Shown: piece after piece, positions 34,209 to 45,480 of the stretch
Position numbering within the stretch: the first letter of the stretch is position 1
Layout of the letters: the number at the start of each line of letters is the position of its first letter
Source: Caprella mutica
Lineage: Eukaryota > Arthropoda > Malacostraca > Amphipoda > Caprellidae
Assembly (NCBI GenBank): GCA_947561585.1
Contig: CANNZV010001171.1
Location: forward strand, 62,001 to 126,000
Length of the DNA stretch: 64,000 bases
Direction: 5' to 3'
Translations under genes and position numbers: made by a program
The notes under the pieces: generated by a model
What the model was told of the DNA's origin: nothing
The model's database searches: none
What the model saw: only the letters and a program-made list of their open reading frames with translations

Positions 34209-35391
34209 CAGGGTGGCGCAAAATAAAAGGAAACCCATTTTCAAATTAGTTTATTTTACAAACTATCAAAGCTAGAAATTTTCTAAAAACACAGTTTTAT
34301 TCGTTCACTTTTTATGCATCTATCTTGATAATCTGTTAAGATTACGACCAAAATTAAACATCCTGCAGCAAATTAAAAAAAGGAAAATAAAAAGGGCTTG
34401 CGCGAGGACGAAATAAACGAAAAAAAAATCATAAGAGGTATAATTCATTTTATATGGATGTAAAAACAATAAATTTTACTATTTTTTGTAACAAATAAAG
34501 AGAAGATAAAAAAATGAATTACCATTTGAAAGTTGTTTTTGAGATAAAATTTATATATTTATGAAATCATTTTGCCGTTAATTTTTATCTCCTATTCGAA
34601 GCCCTCAAAAGGCAGCTTTCAAAAGAACAAAGAGTTTTTGTTATGACAAATTTTTTAAACACTGAAAGCTTTACACAGGTTCAACATCATTTTGAACAAC
34701 GCTTTCTGTAAAGATTTCCACCAACTATAAAACCATATTGACAAATGTTAATAATTTCCAAACTGAAGAAACCACTTTAAATTTGAACAAAAAGGGATCA
34801 TGTCGCAGTAGAAAAGAATGAACACATGAAAACATTAATCTTTTTCATGAACAGTTTATTGAGAACCCAAAAATATCAATCAGAAATTAAGGATTAGATT
34901 TCATTTTAGAGACATTGCACCTAATTGTTAAACAAGATTTGAGATATGATCCATTCAAGAAGATTCGAACTCTCAGAACTGATATACCGCACAATCTAAA
35001 TTTTGCAAAATGGTTTCTGCAAAGAAATGCATATTTTGTAGAAGATATCGTGATTGGTGATGAAGATGTATTTCAATGAATGAAAGAGTCAATAAAAATA
35101 GCGTTAATTGAATGAAAAATAGTAGGATATAATTTTTACTACTACCATATGGAAATTTATTATTCTTATTATGAACTTTTTTGTGTTTTTCTTCCTCGCG
35201 TAAGCCATTTTTATTTACCTTTTTTATTTCGCTGCAGGATGTTTAATATAGGTCGTAACTTTTAACAGTTCATCAAAATAGATGCAAAAAAATTAAACAA
35301 ATAAAACTGCATCTTTAGAAAATTTCTAGCTTTGATAGTTTGTAAAATAAACTGGTTTGAAAATGGGTTTCCTTTTTTTTGCGCCACCCTG
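34209..35391 (+). mobile_element. Tc1/mariner-type transposon, copy 2 (1183 bp)
   Basis: Starts CAGGGTGGCGCAAAA and ends TTTTGCGCCACCCTG, both flanked by TA. Colinear with the copy at 27982-29164 along its whole length, including TIRs of about 210 bp (ATCCTGCAG, GGGCTTGCGCGAGGACG) and the broken transposase. Many point differences and small indels exist, so the two insertions are not a recent segmental duplication. Confidence 0.93.
34620..35100 (+). pseudogene. Tc1/mariner transposase remnant (copy 2)
   Basis: Same relic as in copy 1 with its own additional breaks. The DIVIGDEDV block is at about 35041-35070 and is followed by a stop where copy 1 continues to VNNQNV. Both copies lack the same C-terminal part, so they probably derive from one already deleted, non-autonomous progenitor mobilised by a transposase encoded elsewhere. 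Confidence 0.68.
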
Positions 35392-38300
35392 TATTTCTTT
35401 CGTAACACATTAGTTTAATTTTTTAGTTTAATTAGCGTAGTAAAAATTGTATAATTTCTAAGTGTTTTTGAAATAAATAATTTGGTGTCTCTTATGTTTT
35501 TCATTCTCTTTGATATGTTGCTATAAGAGATATTTGTAAGACGGTTACCACAGTCTGGGAAAGCATCTTGCCTTAACGGACTAACTACGGCGTTCAAGTT
35601 TGGCACACAAGGTTACCTTTAACGGACTAATAACGGCGACGGTAACACTCCCAACGTCCTACAAATTCATTCAAGATAGGTAATAATGTTCTTATCATTA
35701 AAAATTTGTTACTATTTTCGTACAGTGCTGCTCCAAGAGACATCGCTACCTGGGATATTCTCTTCCGATATTGATAATAAATGTTGCTTTAGAATTAACA
35801 GTAGAGCTACCACGCATTTGAAACCGCTAGTACTGTCAAAATGACTGCTATTTTTATATTTCGCAATCATTCGCGGTATGTTTAAATTTTCCGTTCATTT
35901 AATTTTATTGAATGATTGTTTATTAAATAAAGTTATATAACTATAGAACTATTTCCAGGTTACTATTGTTAATAAATAGTTATTGGATTAGGTTACTAAA
36001 AGTGTCACGAATCGGGAAACTACTAGAACAACCAGACAGTCAAAATGACTGCTTTCATATTTTACACAAGTGAGATTTACAAACATGTTGAGAAATCTCT
36101 GTCAAACACTGTTGGCAGATCCACGTTGTTTAAGATTTTTCAGATCATTTTACAGAGTATTGCTTCTAGATTTTGCCAGTTCGTTTCCGTCAAAATGAAT
36201 GCTCAACTATTCGTGTTACAAATATGCTATATCTTAAAATCAATGAAATGGATGCATAATAATTTTTTGAAAAAAAAACAGTCAAAGTGACTGGTTGGAA
36301 TTTCTAGGGCTAATTAGAACAGGTATGGTTCATGAGAACTAATTTTCCTTTCACGTTTTCGGACGTTTTATTTCATAACATTTAATTCCCACTAAAATTC
36401 CCTTTCAAAAGGGACTGACACACAATAGAATTTTATTTATCAAATGTGCACAAAATGTATTCGCACAGCTTGAAAATTCGAAAATGTTTTTACATTTTTC
36501 CCTTCTTCACATCTACGAAATAGAGAAGAAATAATATTGGAATGATAAAGAAAATTCGAAAAAGTTTTCATTCTTGAGCATCAATCCAAAAATAATTGAA
36601 CTCCTAAGTACTGATTAACTGTACCTTAATTTTTTTGATAATTTATAATCTACGGCAAAATCCAATATAGTGATCGATCAAGAATTTAAAACAATATATA
36701 TCGTCTTTCGTCGGACATATACGAATGAAAATCCCGACATTAATATTTGAAAATATGATATTTAACGAGAAATAAAAATCCATAACCGACAATCTGGAGA
36801 TTATAAATTCACTTACAGGTAATTATATATTCCACTCATAAATGATATTTAAATAAAAAGTTTTTCACTATTGATAATAGCATTGAGAGTAAACATTTCA
36901 AAGTTCATTATAGTTTGAAGAGAATTTTAGCAATTAGAGCCTCCTTCAATTTTTCCCATCAGTCCTTAGAAATATCTAGTCGTAAAAGTCGGAGAGAATA
37001 ATCACAACAATATTGTGCAATGGGATGTAAAACTAGTGGAGTTCATCAAGTGATCTTCAGACTCTGTAAAAGAATGAGAGATATTTTGAGGAGATTTATA
37101 ATCATGGCAGTGAATGAGATATTTGTTGAGAATTGAAAGAATCTGATATTTGTGAACATAATAGATAGGGTAAATGAAGTGTTCTTTTGGGTTACAACAA
37201 CGCTTTTGCCCAAAAGAAAAAGATGATCTATCGAATATTAACCGGAAATCTATAAAACCTAGATAGTTAGTTAAGATACAGGCCGTGTAAGATTAAGAGG
37301 GTTGCCAATGTCTTAAATACCCTAACAATATGTAAAAAATACAGTACTGTAGGTTTTTTAAATTTAAGACGTGTGTTTTTTAAACACATAGTCAAACCTT
37401 CCCGTACATTCTGATAGTCAAACTCATTAGGATTAATCTTAGGTGGTCTAAATCTTTCTAATAATCTTATAAGTCTACACCATAACTTTCCTCTTTTAGT
37501 AATAACAATTCTTTTTAAGAGACGGCAACATACATATCTATTACTATTCCTTTCAAAATCCCATGGGTATGATGTATATTGATCACAGTCACCGTTCACA
37601 AACTCTGATGTATATTGTGGACACTGTATTAGTACACTTTTTATTGCAAGGTATAGATAATGTGAACGTGAATCAGCAATTCCCTCTAAATAAAGATGAT
37701 TTCACTTAAAAAAAATTTCTGAATATATTTGACGAAAAAATTATTTAGGTAGAATAATATTCATATAAAATTTATATGATTTATATATATATACTTGTTG
37801 CAAGTATTAAAAATAAGTATATTTATAAATCTTTTGTTTTGAAAGAGGATTATGTAGGTAAAATGTTGTACACACATGAGGTAATAATTATGCAAGTGTC
37901 ACAGTGGTTTAATAAGATATAATTTTCTGGTTATTACTTGATAATAATACAAAATTAAATTGGCTAAATTTTACTTTATATCCAATACTCAAAATATTAT
38001 TTTAAAACGATATTATCTAATCGGGTAAATCGGTTCAGTAATAATATAATTTAAATTTTATTAAATCCTTCTCAAAATTTATTTTCAGGTCTCACGTTTC
38101 CGTTAATTCTATGATTAAGTTACCAATCAATTATAAAATTACAGGACTTCATTTCGTGGTATAACTTTCTAGATCTTCTCATGAGAAACCGTAGTATTTC
38201 ATCTTCGGTTTCGAATTGAATTTTTATCCTGTTTGTTTGTCCGAAAGCTCATTCGCCTCTTCTCTGAAGTCCATTTAATCTCTAGCTTCTTAATTGGTTT

Positions 38301-38734
38301 CAGTTTCTAATTTGTATGGATGGTTCACAGAAGACTTTCGGCAGACTCTAATCTGAATTCTGTTTATATTTTTGAAGAGTATAGAATTTCAGATTCGGAT
38401 TCACTAGCTTGAACATTGAATATAATTATTCTACCATATTAACAATGATAATTTTTAGTGAAAAATTTTTTTTTCCTTATAAACATTTTTCAATTTTTTT
38501 AATATTTCTCTAGTTTTATATACCAACTCAGATAATAAAATGCCTAAAATAGAAATAAACATATGGATTTAAATTATCTATATATAGAATTCATAAGGTA
38601 TTCTGGTGTTGGACTTTAAAAATTAGTTTCTACAATACACACCTCAAATGATCAGGTATAAAGTAATTAGTGAACAGGGTATCTATGATACTAATTGGAT
38701 GTACTAATTGGAACAGATATATCATCTTTGACCT
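35392..38734. other. AT-rich stretch without supported genes
   Basis: About 3.3 kb. 35575-35635 has a short direct repeat (TTAACGGACTAACTACGGCG / TTAACGGACTAATAACGGCG). GTCAAAATGACTG-like motifs occur near 35835, 36040, 36188 and 36281. An open frame of 110 codons on the minus strand (37599-37267) has ordinary composition but no recognisable family, and I cannot support it as a gene. GTCCGACGAAAGACG is inverted at 36703-36717. Confidence 0.4.
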
Positions 38735-39112
38735 ATTGTTATGAAAAGGGACCATTGGATTAATCATTGTTCTGAGAAGGGACCATTGGATTAATCATTG
38801 TTATGAGAAGGGACCATGGGATTAATCATTGTTATGAGAGGGGACCATTGGATTAATCATTGTTATGAAAAGGGACCATTGGAGTAATCATTGTTATGAG
38901 AAGGGACCATTGGATTAATCATTGTTATGAGAAGGGACCATTGGATTAATCATTGTTATGAGAAGGGACCATTGGGTTAATCATTGTTATGAAAAGAGAC
39001 CATTGGATTAATCATTGTTATGAGAAGGAACCATTGGATTATGATTAATCATTGTTATGAGAAGGAACCATTGGATTATGATTAATCATTGTTTTGAGAA
39101 GGGACCATTGGA
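38735..39112 (+). repeat. 31-bp minisatellite A, about 12 copies
   Basis: Unit includes GAGAAGGGACCATTGGATTA then ATCATTGTTAT. Variants include AAAAGGGACC, GGAACC and an inserted TGATTA near 39040. The array is interrupted at 39113 by a foldback element, and one and a half further units resume at 39975-40025. Confidence 0.93.
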
Positions 39113-39116
39113 GTGA

Positions 39117-39974
39117 GGGGGTCGTCCCCTGTTTTTGCTAGCTATCAATAATACTCGTCCGATTGAGTTGAGATTTTGACATAAGGTGTAAAATGCTCCA
39201 AATCTTTGAACCAAATCTTTGAAGTTGTTCCTGTAAATTTTTCATTTTGGGGCACCCCTCCACCGTGGAAAATATATGGACTCAATGGGGGTTGGTCCTA
39301 CAGCTGCAGAAAGATTTATTGAAGCTAATATGTTTAGCTCGAAATTACCTTGATATATCGTCTAGTGAGCTTTTTTTTTAATTTCAATCTCTAACTTATT
39401 TTTCTTTTTCATTTTGAATTTTTTTGTTAAGTTTTTCGTTCTTTTTTTTTCGTTTAAAAAAAACAGTTAGAGATCGGAATTCAAAAAACTCATTAGACGA
39501 TCTAGGTAATTTCGAGCTAAACGTATTAGCTTGTATAAATTTTTCTGTAGGAACAACCCCCATTCAGTCCATAGACTTGGCGCGAGTACAATTTCAGTAA
39601 AAAAGTAACCGAGATAATGGAGTAAACAAAAAAAGTTAAAAATTATAAAAAATCAGAAAAATCAAAAACATAAGCAAAAAAAAGGGAGCTTTTCGTCTCT
39701 GTCAGAGAACTCCAAGGTCCTCCAAGCCAACAACGAAGCCATCTACCAAAAATGGGAGGCTAAGCCCATTTTAGCAGTGGAGGAATACTGTGGCACACCC
39801 TAATTTCACCCCCTCCATTATTCAACACCCCCCCTCCCCCCCCTCCCTCCCACACTCACTTATAGTTATCACAGCAAAATGAAACTTTTTGTACGTTTTC
39901 TTTGGAATGTTTACTGGGGAACTAAAGTAAAAAGAGGAAATCGGTAAAATTACAAAAAACAGAGGACCATCCCC
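39117..39974. mobile_element. TTAA-flanked foldback element inside minisatellite A
   Basis: Terminal inverted repeats GGGGGTCGTCCCCTGTTTTT (left) and its imperfect complement at the right end (AAAAACAGAGGACCATCCCC). An inner pair of long inverted arms lies at about 39270-39395 and 39465-39590, with shared words TAGCTCGAAATTACCT and GTTAGAGAT. It sits exactly at the TTAA of a minisatellite unit: TTAA follows the right tip, and the left copy has decayed to GTGA. TTAA targets are typical of piggyBac-type elements. No transposase is seen. Confidence 0.8.
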
Positions 39975-40025
39975 TTAATCATAGTTATGAGAAGGGACCA
40001 TTAATTGGATTAATCATTGTTTGGA
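39975..40025 (+). repeat. Distal remainder of minisatellite A
   Basis: TTAATCATAGTTATGAGAAG, then GGACCATTAATTGGATTAAT and CATTGTTT: the continuation of the split 31-bp unit plus one more copy with a small TTAA-type insertion. Confidence 0.85.
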
Positions 40026-40357
40026 AAGAGGAAATAGGACTATAATTACGTTTTTTTTTAAATTGAAAAGTAATTATTCGGAAAATCGAAATTGTGTCAT
40101 TGTAGTTTCAAAGTACTTAAAATTCTTCTAACTATCATTGGTTTCATGTACTATTTATTTATTTCTATAGGTATATTAAATAAATCTATATTCTAAATTT
40201 TAATTATTTTTACAAGTTCTTAATACATAAATTCTATTAAATAAAGTGCCACTATTAAAGGGAAAATAGATTGTCTTTACTGGTATAAAGTAGCTCTTAT
40301 ATCTACAGTGAGTATCTCAGACCAGCAGGAAAGTGGCCCAGCTGATATTGCTGAGAG
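40026..40357. other. AT-rich spacer between the two 31-bp arrays
   Basis: Nothing recognised. Confidence 0.4.
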
Positions 40358-41137
40358 AACCTTATTAAAATAGTACTTTAATGTTGTAAACCTTATTAAA
40401 ATAGTACTTTAATGTTGTAAACCTTATTAAAATAGTACTTTAATGTTGTAAACCTTATTAAAATAGTACTTTAATGTTGTAAACCTTATTAAAATAGTAC
40501 TTTAATGTTGTAAACCTTATTAAAATAGTACTTTAATGTTGTAAACCTTATTAAAATAGTACTTTAATGTTGTAAACCTTATTAAAATAGTACTTTAATG
40601 TTGTAAACCTTATTAAAATAGTACCTTAATGTTGTAAACCTTATTAAAATAGAACTTTAATGTTGTAAACCTTATTAAAATAGAACTTTAATGTTGTAAA
40701 CCTTATTAAAATAGTACTTTAATGTTGTAAACCTTATTAAAATAGTACTTTAATGTTGTAAACCTTATTAAAATAGTACTTTAATGTTGTAAACCTTATT
40801 AAAATAGTACCTTAATGTTGTAAACCTTATTAAAATAGAACTTTAATGTTGTAAACCTTATTAAAATAGAACTTTAATGTTGTAAACCTTATTAAAATAG
40901 TACTTTAATGTTGTAAACCTTATTAAAATAGTACTTTAATGTTGTAAACCTTATTAAAATAGTACTTTAATGTTGTAAACCTTATTAAAATAGTACTTTA
41001 ATGTTGTAATCCTTATTAAAATAGTACTTTAATGTTGTAAACCTTATTAAAATAGTACTTTAATGTTGTAAACCTTATCAAAATAGTACTTTAATGTTGC
41101 AAGCCTTATTGAATTACTACTTTAATATTGTAAACTT
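40358..41137 (+). repeat. 31-bp minisatellite B, about 25 copies, with a 6-unit higher-order period
   Basis: Unit AACCTTATTAAAATAGTACT then TTAATGTTGTA, unrelated in sequence to minisatellite A. The series of one TAGTACC unit followed by two TAGAACT units occurs at 40619 and again at 40805, exactly 186 bp (6 x 31) apart. The right edge decays progressively to about 41285. Confidence 0.95.
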
Positions 41138-41416
41138 TAATTACTATAGAGTCTTTTACCACATAGAGATTTTATAATATCGATATTGCAAACCGTATTA
41201 ATATAGTTTCTTAATATTATGAACATTATTTCTTTGAGTATTACTAACTTTATTAAAATAGTTTTTATCATCATAAACCTTAATTTTCAGTGAAGGAGTT
41301 TGATGTTCAAATCATATTCTAATAAATATATTCTATAGTCTCTGTCTGTTGAAGCCTGTATATACGTATTCTTGGGATTACTCTATATTTGCCCGTTAGT
41401 TAGAAAATAGCATAAT

Positions 41417-41474
41417 GTTATGGTGAGGCCACAGAAGATTCCGAAATTTAAACTTCTATGGCCCCACTATAACT
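41417..41474. repeat. Dispersed hairpin family, copy 4
   Basis: GTTATGGTGAGGCCACAGAA pairs with TTCTATGGCCCCACTATAAC across a loop of about 17 nt. Confidence 0.88.
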
Positions 41475-41524
41475 GTTTCTTTATTTATAACTAGATTACG
41501 TGCAATCGATAGAACTTTCACCGC

Positions 41525-42085
41525 CGCTTTGACCTGTTCTATCCAAAACTATAATAGACTGGATAATAACCAATCGTCCCACCAAGTTTCATGCAATATG
41601 GTTCAATACTTTTTGAGTTATTGAGTTATAAATGATATTGACCTTGACCTTTGACCGAATCTCTCCCAAAATTCAACCAGATTGTTCCTGGACATTGACC
41701 AAACTTCATATCAAATTTCAGAAAATTTGGTTGAATACTTTTGGAGTTACTGAGTTGTAAATGGCCTTGACCTTGATCTTTGACTTTTGACCGGATCACT
41801 CCCAAAATCTAAAAAAATTGTTCCTGTATATTGACCAATCGTCCCATCAAGTTTCATGTAACATGGTTCAATACTTTTTGAATTATAAATAATTGATCAT
41901 GACCTTGACCTTTGACCGCGTCGCTCCCAAAATTGTATCAGAAGGTCACTGGACATTGACCAATCGTTTCACCAAATTTCAGGAAATTTGGCTGAACACT
42001 TTTTCAGTTAAGCGAATAACAAGATGATAAATAAATAGATAAATGCCGTCTGAAATATAACCATTCCGCATTCTGCGAAGGTTAT
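41525..42085 (+). repeat. Dispersed tandem repeat of about 125-135 bp carrying DR1-like TGACCTTTGACC words
   Basis: Three to four diverged units, recognised by CTCCCAAAAT (41664, 41799, 41925), preceded by CCTTGACCTTTGACCG and followed by GGACATTGACCAATCGT-like and AATTTGGTTCAATACTTTT words. The end has a hairpin-like AACCATTCCGCATTCTGCGA near 42059. A two-unit inverted relative lies at 59318-59525. The function and family are unknown to me. Confidence 0.78.
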
Positions 42086-42320
42086 AATACACATCGAACA
42101 CATGCATGTAAGACAATATTGATGTTTATATTATTTCCCATAAGCCCCTTACAATGTGTTTCCATTGGCGTAGTTCTATTAGCGACGCATGTAATAAGAG
42201 AAAAAGTTACCTTCATTAGCAGGGGAATAATCTCTGATTGCATTAGGAGAAACTTTATTGATCTTTGCTAACACAGATATTTCAAATGAGTACAGTTTCT
42301 TATGTCTCTACCAGAGGGAT

Positions 42321-42384
42321 ATTATGGTGGGGGTATGGGTGATTAAGAGGGGTAGTTTCTTAGCGATGGCCCACCATAAATTTC
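42321..42384. repeat. Dispersed hairpin family, copy 5
   Basis: ATTATGGTGGGGGTATGG (left) and CGATGGCCCACCATAAAT (right) form an inverted pair with a loop of about 26 nt. Confidence 0.82.
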
Positions 42385-42729
42385 TCCTATAGACTATATA
42401 ACCTTTTTATGGTGAATTTATGATAGTGATTTATAATCGGTAGGTATTTTCTGATAAATGCTATAATATAAAATCCGTAGTGACGTATAATGTCGATAAT
42501 TCGGACATTATCGTCCAAAGAAATCGTTTTAATATAATAGGGTAAGATCCGATTTACCGGTCAGTTCCATATCTTTGGTCATATAAGAAGAAACGATATT
42601 TTAATAATTATTTTATTTTCATTTTAATTGGTATCTTGACACCTGCAAAAAATATTTCAACTTTGTATTGATTACTGAATTTAAATTATGATGTATTGGA
42701 ATATTTTTAAATTATTTGCTTACGTTATA

Positions 42730-42923
42730 CAGGGTGGCCCACAAAAAAGTGTACCCAAGTTTGAATTAATATAAATATCTTACACGTACAATCTTAAGAA
42801 TGGATATATGAAAAAATCTGATTTTTAAATTTATTTCAACTCATTTTTCAACTAATTATATATATGATATTTCGATATTTATATTCATTCTAAGTTGGGT
42901 ACACTTTTTCGTGGGTCACCCTG
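42730..42923. mobile_element. 194-bp mariner-type MITE
   Basis: CAGGGTGGCCCACAAAAAAG at the left, complementary to the right end reading CTTTTTCGTGGGTCACCCTG, with TA on both sides. The tip CAGGGTGG is shared with the 1183-bp elements but the inner TIR differs, so it is a separate, non-coding family mobilised by a related transposase. Confidence 0.92.
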
Positions 42924-43536
42924 TATTCTAGCTACCGGTAATTTAAGTAAAATTAACAGTAGTTGAAAAAAAATGTATGTTAATTTTAACATAATATGAA
43001 ACTAAAACTAAAACATAAAATAATAATACGAATATAAGTACATATAACTCGTTCTCGCTTACTATTATTTCGACTTTATTTGCTTTGAAACAAATAAAAT
43101 TTCAATTTATTTATAATTCCATTCAAATGATATGTAAATTTGTCATGAAAACTTATAGGCATTATCGACTATTGCATAAATAAAGACAATAATCGACTTC
43201 AGAATTTCTCCGACACTTTTCGACAAGACTTGAGGTATCGACCAGCAACTTGCACTGCATGTTCCCCATCACACTATAGGCAAGTGTCACTCCTTCTTCT
43301 ATCCTATGGCTTACGATAATGCCTAAACAATATTTCGATACCATCCAATATTGAAGATTAAAGAAGCCGAGGTAAAAGTTGTCACTGGTCAATTTTTAAC
43401 AGAAGATGAATCAATTTCGATCAATTTATTATAGAGAGTTTTATTAGAACATGTTGATGCGAAATATTGGATGGAAATTTTAGAGCTGAAGGTATTATGA
43501 TATATAACATGATTCGACCATCAGTTCACCCCTTAA

Positions 43537-43745
43537 AGGTACGTTTTGCATACAGCGATTATTACGATGATCACTTAAGGATCATCGCCCGGCGATTATC
43601 ACTGAGCACTAGTTCAATGCTATTCCTATGGGGCTCTTTTGCAACGAGCGATTTTAGCTGAATACTATTTCAATGTATTCATTCCTATTGCTGGGCGATC
43701 ATCGCTGAGTGATGATCTCAACAATCGCTGCATGCAAAACGTACC
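43537..43745. mobile_element. 209-bp MITE flanked by TTAA
   Basis: AGGTACGTTTTGCATACAGC at the left pairs with GCTGCATGCAAAACGTACC at the right, and the arms extend inward through CGATNATT and GATGATCAC. TTAA flanks both ends (43533-43536 and 43746-43749). Non-coding. The TTAA target suggests piggyBac-type mobilisation, but the tip sequence is not diagnostic. Confidence 0.85.
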
Positions 43746-43792
43746 TTAAGGAAACTATCTTAAAAACGCGCAAAATACATCACAGTACTGGA

Positions 43793-44963
43793 AAAATTAT
43801 TATGGATTTTTCAAAATCAAAATTTTGTTTACAAAACGGTTAATTTAACCAATTTAGTTGATTGCAATTGGATTTATTGTTTATTGTTTATTGAAATTCT
43901 GTTCACATTAAAATACAAAATAAAAGTAATACAATTTTAAAATACAAACAGTTTGATTCTTTAAAAGTCTAACGTGACTTGTAGAATCTAAAAATATAAA
44001 ATCTACCTAAAAATAGAATACCTACTCAAAAATATAAATCTATCTAAAAATATAAAACCTACCTAAGTTACCGGTCTGCATAAGTCAATATTAAAAGTAA
44101 CAAATACAAAGTAAAAACATATTAAACAGGACTAGGGTTATAACGGTTAAGACAATATTTTCTATATTTTTTTTAAAACTGTAGTTGGACATAGGGTTAC
44201 ATAAAAATGCAGGTAAATTGTTAAAAGCTTCGATAGATCTAAAAATAGTGAAATTTCTCTCCATCTCTAATCTAATTCTTGGTAAAATTGATTCTATATC
44301 CTCTGGCTTGATGGTCATGTGCAGGAATAAAATCATTAAAATACTTTTCTAAAATCATGGGATCTTCATATAAAGATTTCTTTAAAAATGACAATAAAAA
44401 ATAATTACATACAAAATAATTACATACATTTATTTTAATACACTGATATAGTGATACGTCTTGATAATCCATTAACACTTAGTTTGACATTATTTAGTAT
44501 CCGTAAGTACTTCAACGGTTGTTTCCCTTTACTCTCACTTTCTCCAAATTCCCCATCATTTTCACTACAGTCACCATAATTGTTTAATAATTCCACATCA
44601 CTTTCTCCTCATTCCCCATCACTTTTTCCCCATTCCCCATCACTTTCAATATCATCAATTTCTTTTCCAAACTCAAACATTTTTTTTACAAAAAGGTGAA
44701 TTAAACAACAGTAAAAAGAGGTGCCTGGTTGGAGGATTTTTTCTCCTCCATCATCCTTACAGTGAAAATTGAAATAATTTTTTAATTTGATGGGGAGGAG
44801 AGAAAGTGATGGAGAATTGGAGAGAAAGTGATGTGAAATTTAAAAAAAATTACGGTGACTGTAGAGAAAATCATGGGGAATTTGGATACTAAATGTTGTC
44901 AAACTAAGTTTTTATAAACAAAATTTCGATTTTGAAAAATCCATGATAATTTTTCCAGTACTG
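43793..44963. mobile_element. Tc1-like MITE split by a LINE insertion
   Basis: CAGTACTGGAAAAATTAT at 43793 and its complement ending at 44963 are the tips; TA follows the right tip and CA precedes the left. The arms are long: AAAATTTTGTTTA, then TTAGTTTGACA, TTTAGTATCC, CTACAGTCACC and CACATCACTTTCTC occur on both sides. The left arm is interrupted between about 43838 and 44473 by a truncated LINE. Without it the MITE would be about 540 bp. CAGT-type tips are typical of Tc1-like elements. Confidence 0.85.
43857..44472 (-). pseudogene. 5'-truncated non-LTR retrotransposon, C-terminal ORF2 fragment
   Basis: On the minus strand, two overlapping frames carry the C-terminal end of a Jockey/CR1-type ORF2. 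44478-44272 has SLYEDPMILEKYF and HDHQARGYRINFTK; after a frameshift, 44336-44091 has ERNFTIFRSIEAFNNLPAFL and SFKKNIENI, matching the NxLP...FKxxL block near the end of such polyproteins (compare IWNELP in the intact ORF2 at 231-3125). The element's 3' end is at the left, marked by repeated TTTATTG (CAATAAA on the coding strand). The 5' part including RT is missing, as expected from incomplete reverse transcription. It sits in an arm of a Tc1-like MITE, so it inserted after the MITE. Confidence 0.72.
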
Positions 44964-45480
44964 TACATTAATTATGTTTTCGTATGTCATAATGGGTTAA
45001 TAGTATAATTATAATTATTTCAAAAATATCACTACCTTAGATACACCATGTCTGTGTTTCTCATTTACGGATGAGAAAAAAGTCAGTCTAATTAAATCTC
45101 TCAGAAACCTCACAGGTATTGCATGATATACCAGATCTCATTAACAACATCAATATCACCAGGTACATTACCTGTAATTAGCTCTATATGTGTATCTACC
45201 TCCTTCAATTACTGTAGAGGATAAACCAATAACAGTAGCAGTTATTGGTTCTGATATCAGACCTATAATCACATGACGTATCTTAAACGTAATATTATCC
45301 CTTCTTCAAAGCTATTATAGTTAAATTGGTAAGTGACATTATATAATGGTATTTCTAACTAATTATAACACTGATTACAATATATACGTTATGTATAGTA
45401 AATCTTATGTTCCGTTTGGTATTGTAAATTGTGTGTTCAGTTTGGTATAGTAAATGATATGTTCCTTTTGGTACATTAAA
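44964..45480. other. AT-rich spacer with a perfect hairpin and a 26-bp triplication
   Basis: AACCAATAAC / GTTATTGGTT (45224-45233 and 45241-45250) is a perfect 10-bp stem with a 7-nt loop. 45405-45475 holds three loose copies of a unit containing TATGTTCCGTTTGGTA. No gene. Confidence 0.6.

Noticed and set aside
37267..37599. 110-codon minus-strand frame as a host exon
   Set aside because: Composition is reasonable, but I recognise no domain, see no splice signals fitting it, and frames of this length can arise by chance in 64 kb.
38735..41137. Common origin of the two neighbouring 31-bp arrays
   Set aside because: They share unit length only; the unit sequences do not align beyond ATTA-type words.
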